From Candidatus Flexicrinis proximus (GTDB taxonomy: Bacteria > Chloroflexota > Anaerolineae > Aggregatilineales > Phototrophicaceae), in contig JADJQF010000004.1 of assembly GCA_016712885.1 (NCBI GenBank), forward strand, positions 372,001 to 436,000: a stretch of DNA of 64,000 nucleotides, written 5' to 3'. The position numbers were made by a program, and so were the translations under genes. The notes beneath the pieces were generated by a model. That model had not been told where the DNA came from. It ran no database searches and saw only the letters and a program-made list of their open reading frames with translations. Shown here piece after piece: positions 9,527 to 16,688 of the stretch (positions are counted from its first letter, which is position 1; each line of letters opens with the position of its first letter).

Positions 9527-10315
9527 TTACGCTTTCCAGCCAAAGAACAATGGCTCGTAATCCAGGGCATTCGCCACCGCATCACGCGCATCCGCATCGC
9601 CGGGATACAGCGTGGCAGATGGATTCCGCGCGAGCCGTTTGGCGGTACGGTACGCTGTAGAAAGCGTGGCGTAGTCGATCATGGCCTGGCTGTCGAGGCC
9701 GAGGAACGCCAGAAGACTTCGCATCCAGCCGCCTGCTCCGCTCCCCCACTCGACCGTTTGCAAAGCGGCCTGAGCCCCTGCGCGGTCGTTCTTTCCAATC
9801 GCGCCGGTCATGGTGTTCATCAGGCGTTCAACCTGGCGGCTGGGCAGCCCGCCAGACATCGCGCGGATATTGGACGGCAGCGCGCCGCTTGAAATGCCAC
9901 CGACGCCGGTTGCCCCGGACTTGGGCGTGTTAAGATGTTCGACAAACGTGGAGATATCGGTGACATACGGCGCCAGCGCGGTGGCTGGATCGATCGTTTC
10001 GCCGCTGCGGTAGACCGCGGCCTCCGGCACCAGATCGCTGCTGATCGCGACGTGCAGCAGTACGGTGTTTGCTGAGGCGCTCTGAATAACAGAATCGAGA
10101 ATACAGTCTGGCGCAGGAACGAGCCGCAGCCATGCGCCCGTCTGGGGGGCGATGAACAGCTTTGCCGCCCGCGGGAAAGATATCCCTGGCATCAGGCCGA
10201 ATGGATCGTATTGTGTCGCGCCTGAGGCCGTCAGAGAGGACACGATAGCGGCTGAAAGCGCCTCGCGTCCTCCCTCAAAAAGCGTATACAGACTGCTCCA
10301 CTGCGGTTGAATCAT
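9527..10315 (-). CDS. uncharacterised protein coupled to the PA14/SH3 gene
   Basis: 262 residues beginning MIQPQWSSLYTLFEGG. I chose the ATG at 10315 because it overlaps the stop of the preceding gene in an ATGA (10312-10315), a sign of translational coupling; the longer open frame upstream of it only shadows that gene. There is no signal peptide or membrane segment. The middle holds a GATGVGGISSGALPSNIR stretch rich in small residues, and the end is helical with an acidic DADARDAVANALDYEP segment. I do not recognise a family. Position between a secreted protein gene and a methyltransferase gene does not reveal a function. Confidence 0.65.
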   Translation of the reverse strand: MIQPQWSSLYTLFEGGREALSAAIVSSLTASGATQYDPFGLMPGISFPRAAKLFIAPQTGAWLRLVPAPDCILDSVIQSASANTVLLHVAISSDLVPEAAVYRSGETIDPATALAPYVTDISTFVEHLNTPKSGATGVGGISSGALPSNIRAMSGGLPSRQVERLMNTMTGAIGKNDRAGAQAALQTVEWGSGAGGWMRSLLAFLGLDSQAMIDYATLSTAYRTAKRLARNPSATLYPGDADARDAVANALDYEPLFFGWKA

Positions 10316-11379
10316 CGCACCGGTACGACGTTTATATCGCCCTGGATTATGTCGGTAAATGGAGAGTACACCCAGCCTATCGTGCCTTTCCATGCCACCT
10401 GATACCAGAAGCCATCACCGGTACGGCCGACAACCGGAAGGAACGAACCCCAGGTCACGCGACCGATCTGTGTTCCGGCGACTGAAGGGATATCGCGCAA
10501 GACCAGCGTGGCGGTCGATTGTGCGACAACACCGGTATCGGCATAGCCACCCGGGACACCTAACGTCCCGAACGGACTGGTGATCGGTGGGGTGAACTCG
10601 TTGCCGTTGATATACAGATAGTAGCCGTATGCCCATGCCTGATAACCGCCAAGCTGCAGCAGGAACCATCGCGCATCGGCATCGCGACCCAGCACAGCGT
10701 AGGTTTCGCCGCGCAGGATCTGTCCCAGTTTGCGGCCGCCCGTACTCGGCGCGTCGCGGGTATTCAGAATGGATGCCTTAATGACAGTAGCGGTGATCGC
10801 ACCCGGCGGGATGGCTGGCAGGGGCGTGCGGCTGGCCGTGAGCGTCGTGGTCGGGGTAAAGAACACGCCGGGGTTGGTCGGATTTCCGGTGACGAGCTGA
10901 TAGTAGAAGATGATGCTGGCGTTACCCGTACGTGCGATGTATTCAACGACGATCGTCGCTGTACCAGCCGAAAGCGCCAGCGTCCCGCTTACCGGGCCGG
11001 AACCGCTTAGATCCTGGTTCAAGAAGTTGATCAGCACGACGCCATTGACCGTAACGCGTACATCGTCTTCACGCACTACCGTGAACTGATAGTTCCCGGA
11101 AGCGGGAATTTGCTGGGTGCCTGTCCAGCGCACGGAGAAATTGTCAACCGGGAACGCGGGTGCCGCGGCATTGGTCGGGCCGGCGCCCCCGTAGTTGTAG
11201 TTGATCTGTGCGTCGACCTGCGTAAATGCGACCGGGGGCGTGAATGTCGGGTTGTTGAAGTATTCGCCCGTCCAGTTTGAACCATAGAATGCCTGCGCCT
11301 GTACGGGCTGCGTTGCCACTAGGCCAAACGCCCCGAAGGCTGCAAGGGTCAGTGCAAATAAGACGAGTCGTTTAAGCAT
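10312..11379 (-). CDS. secreted PA14-like and dual bacterial SH3 protein
   Basis: 355 residues from the ATG at 11379, chosen over one five codons upstream because GGAGGGA lies 7 bases before it. The N-terminus MLKRLVLFALTLAAFGAFG...VQAQA is a signal peptide. Residues about 25-160 resemble a PA14-type beta module (NWTGEYFNNPTFTPP, RWTGTQQIPASGNYQF, DDVRVTVNGV), a fold used for carbohydrate or wall binding. A Thr-rich linker follows, then two SH3b repeats: ILNTRDAPSTGGRKLG...WFLLQLGG and TLVLRDIPSVAGTQIG...WYQVAWKG. An extracellular or envelope-attached binding protein is likely. It starts a leftward operon with the two genes downstream. Confidence 0.85.
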   Translation of the reverse strand: MLKRLVLFALTLAAFGAFGLVATQPVQAQAFYGSNWTGEYFNNPTFTPPVAFTQVDAQINYNYGGAGPTNAAAPAFPVDNFSVRWTGTQQIPASGNYQFTVVREDDVRVTVNGVVLINFLNQDLSGSGPVSGTLALSAGTATIVVEYIARTGNASIIFYYQLVTGNPTNPGVFFTPTTTLTASRTPLPAIPPGAITATVIKASILNTRDAPSTGGRKLGQILRGETYAVLGRDADARWFLLQLGGYQAWAYGYYLYINGNEFTPPITSPFGTLGVPGGYADTGVVAQSTATLVLRDIPSVAGTQIGRVTWGSFLPVVGRTGDGFWYQVAWKGTIGWVYSPFTDIIQGDINVVPVR

Positions 11380-11468
11380 GACGACTCCCTCCATCCCTGA
11401 TCTGAGAATTCCAAGGTTATTATATCGTTAACCCGCGTGGCGCGCATACAATGGCTTGCCAATCGGGA

Positions 11469-13136
11469 CTATGGTAGGGGAATCGTCACGTCGAAGTCCA
11501 GGATGGTGTCCGTTTCACCTGGTCGCTCCAGCGTGATTCTGATCTGCCACTCTCCGGGAATACTCAGGTTTTCGCCCATTGCGATGTAATTGCCGCTGCC
11601 ATCCGGCTCCACGACGAGTTCGCTCGTGCCCAGATCCTGATGCGTGAATTGGAGCCAGACCCGGGTCGCATCAACGATAGGTTCAGTCTCCGGTAGGCTG
11701 TAGGGGCTGACGATAAACTCGTTTTCACCTGCAATTCCCGGATAAATCTCGAAATGCAGCATCACCGGGTCCTGAATTTCCATTCCGAAAAACGGGACGC
11801 CTTCCCCGGCCGTGATCAGCCTTTCGGTTTGGGTGCGCAGGGTCAGGACATCCCTCGAAGGGACGGTCGAGGCCATAACTGCCGACATCAGCATCAGTAC
11901 CGCGCCGAGCATCATTTCCGCGCTGACCGAGATTCGCAGCACTGGAATCCACGCTTCAACTCCGCGTCTCAAGCGCCTTTCAACGACCAGCAGGTTGAAA
12001 GCCGCAAGCACGAACATCAGCCCAAAAAGCAGACCTTTTACCGTTAGCGCGCGCCCATACACGGTCTCCAGAAGCGCCTCGCCGGATGGAATATGCTGGA
12101 TCGCTGCGAATAACCCGCCGGCTGCCAGCAGCATGACGTAGAAGCGCGCCAGGTTCGAGAAACGGTTTACCGCTCGGCTGACGGGTTTAACTGCCAGCGT
12201 CAAATCAGGCCACAGCGCCCCAACCCAGGCGATTAATCCGCCGACCCACAAGGCCGCCGTGATCCGATGAACCATATCGTTGATGAGTGCATCAATCGTG
12301 CCGAGCGAACGGGCATGGCTGACCAGACTCGGGAAGACCGCCATGCCGATGCCTAAGCCGAACAGTGCCCCCCACAGCGCGGGGCGGCTTCTCGCCGCGA
12401 AGAGGGTGAAACCGAAGATGCCCCACACCACTAACCGCCCCAACCAAATGGGACCATAACTACTCTCGGCGAGCAATCGAATTACGCTGCCGTCGGTGAT
12501 TGAACCTGCCAGCGTGGTTCCGGTCAGGTTGGCGGACTGGGCAAGCAGCCCCAGCACGAGTCCCGCACCCGCCGTGTACCAACCCGTACGCATCAGCCTC
12601 AGGAATCGGAGGTCGCGCACGGGCAGCCCCTGTGACCTTCCCGGGCGCCAGACCGTGAACGCGAACACCAGGACGCCTAACGTCAGCGCGGTGCCGAGCA
12701 TGTCGAGCACGCGCGCGCCGGCTGATTCAGGCCGGATCGTCTCATCTATGATCTGCGTCGAACGTGTTCCAGCCGCCATCCCGATGCCGAACGCAAAATG
12801 ACCTTGTGTGTTGTGGCCGTCGGCTGTACTGAATACCCGCCAGCTCACGGTATAGATGCCTTCAGGCAGGTCGTCCGTCACGTCAAGGCTGAGCGTGAAA
12901 GGGTCGGATGGATCGACTATCCCGCCGTGAAGCAGTTCTGTACCGGCGAGGTCGATGACGCGAATAGTGCTGAACGACTGTTCAATGGGTTCGCTGAATC
13001 TGAGGCGGATGGCCTCCGGTGCCGTACTTACTTGCGCGTTTGCTCCCGGATCGGACTCGATCAGGTATGCATGGGCGCGTACAGGAGCACCAGGAGCCAG
13101 GAAAAGCAGCGCGAAAAGCAAGATCCGAAGACGCAT
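11469..13136 (-). CDS. CopC-CopD fusion with YtkA-like C-terminus
   Basis: 555 residues from the ATG at 13136 (MRLRILLFALLFLAPG), which starts right at a signal peptide. The mature protein should begin H-A-Y-L-I-E-S-D-P, the N-terminal histidine that binds Cu(II) in CopC proteins; the later DGHNTQGHFAFGI stretch matches the second CopC copper ligand region. Residues about 150-420 hold eight hydrophobic spans typical of CopD. The last 110 residues (from GVPFFGMEIQDP) look like an extracellular YtkA/FixH-type beta domain. The fusion is expected to bind copper outside the membrane and move it across or deliver it. Related YcnJ proteins have similar organisation. Confidence 0.88.
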   Translation of the reverse strand: MRLRILLFALLFLAPGAPVRAHAYLIESDPGANAQVSTAPEAIRLRFSEPIEQSFSTIRVIDLAGTELLHGGIVDPSDPFTLSLDVTDDLPEGIYTVSWRVFSTADGHNTQGHFAFGIGMAAGTRSTQIIDETIRPESAGARVLDMLGTALTLGVLVFAFTVWRPGRSQGLPVRDLRFLRLMRTGWYTAGAGLVLGLLAQSANLTGTTLAGSITDGSVIRLLAESSYGPIWLGRLVVWGIFGFTLFAARSRPALWGALFGLGIGMAVFPSLVSHARSLGTIDALINDMVHRITAALWVGGLIAWVGALWPDLTLAVKPVSRAVNRFSNLARFYVMLLAAGGLFAAIQHIPSGEALLETVYGRALTVKGLLFGLMFVLAAFNLLVVERRLRRGVEAWIPVLRISVSAEMMLGAVLMLMSAVMASTVPSRDVLTLRTQTERLITAGEGVPFFGMEIQDPVMLHFEIYPGIAGENEFIVSPYSLPETEPIVDATRVWLQFTHQDLGTSELVVEPDGSGNYIAMGENLSIPGEWQIRITLERPGETDTILDFDVTIPLP

Positions 13137-13660
13137 GAGACTCACTAACACGTAGTAGACTGAACTGCGGGGTGCAGGCAGGTGACGCCCGCAGGCACGC
13201 ATGTTTTAATAATAGCAGGGCGAAGTGACGACATACCCCTGTCACTTGTAATCTCTTCCCTAAAACTCAGTTTCCAGTTTTGCGCTAAACGATATAAGAG
13301 CCTGGCCGCTCTAGGGCGTCGAGGCCGGTTGACCCCAAATTCAAGCGCGATTCCGTGCGTTTCGCTGCCGCAAGCTCGAATTCCGGGCCTGCCCAGCACG
13401 GCCAAATCCGGTTCAAAACCACAGAATAAAGGGTTGCGTAAACCCCCTCGGAAGTGGGGGACAGGAATTTGCAGCGCGTTACACGCCGATGTATAATGCC
13501 GCCTAGCCTCCGCTCTATTACACGGACTATTTTCGTGCGTATTTTGCCTGATGGACGCGGTGCATAGCGGATGCCCTCGACATTAGGCGTGTCGGACTGC
13601 TCAAACCGGACTTTCCGGTAGGCGCAGATGTCGCCGAAGCTCACACACTAGGGAACGAGC
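13137..13660. other. intergenic leader region upstream of the S1 protein gene
   Basis: 524 bases between divergent genes. It contains the strong promoter listed separately at 13469-13497, a C5/G5 hairpin just upstream of it (13443-13460), and, in the predicted 5' leader, two small hairpins: ACCGGA-ctt-TCCGGT at 13605-13619 and GGCG/CGCC immediately after. I see no convincing small gene. Confidence 0.55.
13469..13497 (+). promoter_or_regulatory. sigma-70-type promoter for the S1 protein gene
   Basis: TTGCAG (13469-13474), a 17-base spacer, then a perfect TATAAT (13492-13497). Transcription would start near 13504 and leave a leader of about 155 bases before the ATG at 13661, long enough for post-transcriptional control. 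Confidence 0.8.
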
Positions 13661-14947
13661 ATGACCAACGAGATCGATCAGCCGATAGACGCCTCCAACG
13701 CGGAAGATTCTGCTCCTGAGGTTCACGAAGCAGAAGCAGCATCGGCGCAGCCCATCACCCCTGAACCTGAAACGGCTGAAGCGACTGCCGCCGCATCCGA
13801 CTCCGAACCTGCCCCCGAGGCGCCTGAAGCTGCACCGGCCAAGCCTGCAAAATCCGGGCCACCCAGCCGGTTCACCCGTGGGGATCTTGTCGGCGGCAAG
13901 TTGATCTCAAAGTCCCCCCTCGCAATCACCTTTGATCTTGGCGAAGGTACGGTTGGCGAGATCATGAGCCGTGAACTGGAACGTCTCGCTCCGAATCAGT
14001 TATCTGAACTTGAAGAGGGTGGCGAATACACGATCTTTATCGTTAATCCGAGCAACCACGAGGGCAAAACCCTCGTCTCCCTCAATCGCGCTGGCGAAGA
14101 AATCGACTGGCGCCGGGCAGAAGAATACCGCGCCAACCAGACCGTCTTTGACGGGGTGGTGGCCGGGTTCAACAAGGGCGGACTGATCGTTCGATTTGGC
14201 CGCCTGCGCGGGTTTGTCCCCCTCAGTCAGATGAGCGACGAGCGCCGCCGTGCGATCCAGTCGTCGACTCCCGACCAGTACGATACGATGGTCAATCAGT
14301 CGATCAACTGCAAGGTCATGGAAGTCGACCAGAAGCAGAATCGCCTGATCCTCTCGGAACGTATGGCAAACCGAGAAAGCCGCGAAAAGCGTAAGGAAGA
14401 CCTGATCTCGAAGCTTGCAGTCGGCCAGCTCATGAACGGCCGCGTCGTCAGCCTTGAGGAATTTGGCGCGTTTGTGGACATCGGCGGGGCCGAGGGCCTC
14501 GTTCACCTGACCGAACTGAGCTGGAAGCACATCACGCATCCCAAAGATGTCCTGAAGGTCGGCCAGGAAGTGCGGGTTGAGGTGATTAGCGTCGACCTGG
14601 AACGCAAACGTATTGGCCTGAGCATTAAGCGCACCGAGGCAGATCCGTGGGATGAAATCGCCAGTACTTATCAGCAGGGCCAGCTTGTGCGCGCCCGCAT
14701 CACCAAGCTGACCAAATTCGGCGCATTTGCCCGGCTCGTCGACAACAACGAGATCGAAGGCCTGATCCACATCAGCGAGCTGTCTGATAATCGCGTCAAC
14801 CATCCCAAAGAAGTTGTCAACGAAGAAGACACCGTGACGCTGCGCGTGATTAAGGTTGACGTCCGCAACCGTCGCCTTGGCCTCAGCCTAAAGCGCGTCA
14901 ACAGCGCTGAGTATCTCGACCTCGATCTTGGGCGCGACTGGACTTAA
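13661..14947 (+). CDS. S1 RNA-binding domain protein (ribosomal protein S1-like)
   Basis: 428 residues. The first 65 are acidic and Ala/Pro/Glu-rich, a low-complexity extension. Four S1 domains follow at about 68-137, 158-228, 245-313 and 330-400. The third and fourth are the most canonical: GRVVSLEEFGAFVDIGGAEGLVH and ITKLTKFGAFARL...EGLIHISELS. Such proteins bind mRNA and help the 30S subunit initiate translation; Gram-positive and Chloroflexota homologues often have four domains instead of six. GGGAACGAGC precedes the ATG. It is a single transcription unit with its own promoter and terminator. Confidence 0.92.
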   Translation: MTNEIDQPIDASNAEDSAPEVHEAEAASAQPITPEPETAEATAAASDSEPAPEAPEAAPAKPAKSGPPSRFTRGDLVGGKLISKSPLAITFDLGEGTVGEIMSRELERLAPNQLSELEEGGEYTIFIVNPSNHEGKTLVSLNRAGEEIDWRRAEEYRANQTVFDGVVAGFNKGGLIVRFGRLRGFVPLSQMSDERRRAIQSSTPDQYDTMVNQSINCKVMEVDQKQNRLILSERMANRESREKRKEDLISKLAVGQLMNGRVVSLEEFGAFVDIGGAEGLVHLTELSWKHITHPKDVLKVGQEVRVEVISVDLERKRIGLSIKRTEADPWDEIASTYQQGQLVRARITKLTKFGAFARLVDNNEIEGLIHISELSDNRVNHPKEVVNEEDTVTLRVIKVDVRNRRLGLSLKRVNSAEYLDLDLGRDWT

Positions 14948-14990
14948 GCGGCCAGCGAAAACAAACGCTTTCCCTTCGTTATATCAACTG

Positions 14991-15026
14991 AAAGCCCCGA
15001 CGCCAGCGCGCCGGGGCTTTTCATTT
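14991..15026 (+). terminator. rho-independent terminator after the S1 protein gene
   Basis: AAAGCCCCG (14991-14999) pairs with CGGGGCTTT (15012-15020), followed by a T-rich stretch. Confidence 0.85.
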
Positions 15027-15060
15027 ACACTGACATGTGTCGGCTCATCGGAATGTCGCC

Positions 15061-16500
15061 ATGTCCTCAAAGCTGCTGCATACCCTAAAAAATCCAACTC
15101 TCTGTTGCTCTGTGTTCTCTGTGGTGCGATCTTTTGCTCTTTCCCTTACTCTCTTTTCTCTCTTTACCGTCCCATCACTCGCCCAACAATCGCCGCCGTA
15201 TGTCTTTTATCCGGGCGACGGCGGCTATTACATCGAGCGCGCCGACGGTCTCCGGCTGCATCACGTCGGCGGGATGGACGGCGCGAACCGAGCGCAGCGC
15301 AGTCCGCGCTGGTCGCCGTCGGGGAAGTGGCTGGCGTGGGTCGCCTATGATGCGGGCGGCTGCGGCACAGGCAGCGGCGCATCGGAGCAACTTGCGGTCG
15401 CCGGCGCGGAGACGGGATTTTTGCGGACGTATGACGGCGTGGTGCGGTTCGCGTGGTCGCCATCGCGCGACCTGATCCTCGTCGTGGCGGAGACGCACAA
15501 CGGCGCGCGCTGGGACGTCATCGACCCGGCTGCGCCCGACGCGCCGCCGGAGACCGGCAGTCTGGCGTCCGACGCCGCCGAACTGTTCGCGTCGTTTTTT
15601 GCGTCGGAACCGGCGCGGACGCGAAATGACCGCATCGAGGAGGCGGCGATGTCAGCGGACGGACGCTGGCTCGCCTATATCGATGACGGGCCGGTGCTGG
15701 TCAATCAAGTCAGCGGCGAGATGCGCTTCATTGCGCCTTCGGTATACGGCTTTGGGGGCAACCGTGGCGGCTATATACAGTGGCATCCGTCGCGCGACTG
15801 GCTCATCAGCGTCGAGGAAGGCGTGGCGGGATGCGGCAGCAGCTATCATACACAGGTGACCGATGGCGAAATACGCTACGAGGTCGGCACATCGCATTTT
15901 CGCGCGGCGGGCGTGCGCCACGTGCAATGGCTGCCGGTACATGTCGATCCGCAGACGTTCATTGAAGCAGGCCTTGTCGAACAGCCGCAGCCGTTCGCCG
16001 TGTTGCACGCGCAGGAGTGGATAACGGCACTTCAATGGAGCAGCGATGGCGGCACCCTCTTTAGCTATATCGGATACGGCGATCCCATCCCGCTCGCGGC
16101 GTGGGACGTTGCGAGACGGCGCGCGCTGCCCGACGCCGAAATTCCGCCGGTCGCCGAGCAGATCGAATCGTATTATCTGGACAGGCGCGTGCTGGCGGAA
16201 AGCGAACGCTTTGTCGTCATTCCCAACGACGTCTACGACAAGCAGACCGGCAGGCTGGTGCTGTCGGCCGGCGTCGATCTGTGGACGCTGGGAGGCGTGT
16301 ATCAGATCAGCGCGGATGAGCGGATCATGATCGGTTCGGCTATTCTCGAACCTGTGCGGATATGGTCGCTGGTCTACGGCGATCTCGAATTCAGCGGCTT
16401 CACGGCGACCGCCGCCGCGCTGAGTCCCGATATGGGCATTATCGCGGTCGCCTCGGGCTGGGAGGTGCGCTTGTACACACGCGAGTCGCTCGGGTTCTGA
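15061..16500 (+). CDS. secreted WD40/TolB-like beta-propeller protein
   Basis: About 479 residues from the ATG at 15061; an ATG 24 bases upstream (15037) is also possible and neither has a clear ribosome-binding site. A hydrophobic signal sequence (FALSLTLFSLFTVPSLAQ) is followed by repeated propeller-like blade motifs: SPRWSPSGKWLAWVAYD, RFAWSPSRDLILVV, AAMSADGRWLAYID, IQWHPSRDWLIS, ALQWSSDGGTLFSYIG and AALSPDMGIIAVASG. About six or seven blades are visible. These match the loose WD40/PD40 pattern seen in secreted Chloroflexota proteins. No enzyme motif is evident; a periplasmic or surface scaffold is the best guess. Confidence 0.75.
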   Translation: MSSKLLHTLKNPTLCCSVFSVVRSFALSLTLFSLFTVPSLAQQSPPYVFYPGDGGYYIERADGLRLHHVGGMDGANRAQRSPRWSPSGKWLAWVAYDAGGCGTGSGASEQLAVAGAETGFLRTYDGVVRFAWSPSRDLILVVAETHNGARWDVIDPAAPDAPPETGSLASDAAELFASFFASEPARTRNDRIEEAAMSADGRWLAYIDDGPVLVNQVSGEMRFIAPSVYGFGGNRGGYIQWHPSRDWLISVEEGVAGCGSSYHTQVTDGEIRYEVGTSHFRAAGVRHVQWLPVHVDPQTFIEAGLVEQPQPFAVLHAQEWITALQWSSDGGTLFSYIGYGDPIPLAAWDVARRRALPDAEIPPVAEQIESYYLDRRVLAESERFVVIPNDVYDKQTGRLVLSAGVDLWTLGGVYQISADERIMIGSAILEPVRIWSLVYGDLEFSGFTATAAALSPDMGIIAVASGWEVRLYTRESLGF

Positions 16501-16595
16501 CAAGCAGGGCGCAATGGTCCTGCCCGTACCCGTATCTTTGGGTGGTCGTTCATTTTCTAAGTGACTTCTGACATCCCGCAGCATAGGGATTGCGG

Positions 16596-16601
16596 TATAA
16601 T
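16596..16601 (+). promoter_or_regulatory. -10 element of the likely clpC promoter
   Basis: A perfect TATAAT lies about 90 bases before the chosen GTG start of clpC. I find no good -35 box at standard spacing and no CIRCE or CtsR-type operator, so control of this promoter is unclear. Confidence 0.45.
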
Positions 16602-16688
16602 GTTGCAACCACGACTATTGATGGATGGTTTTCTGTTCAACAGCAGCGTGAAAACGTCAAAATCCATGAAGCGGCGGAGGTTGATGCC

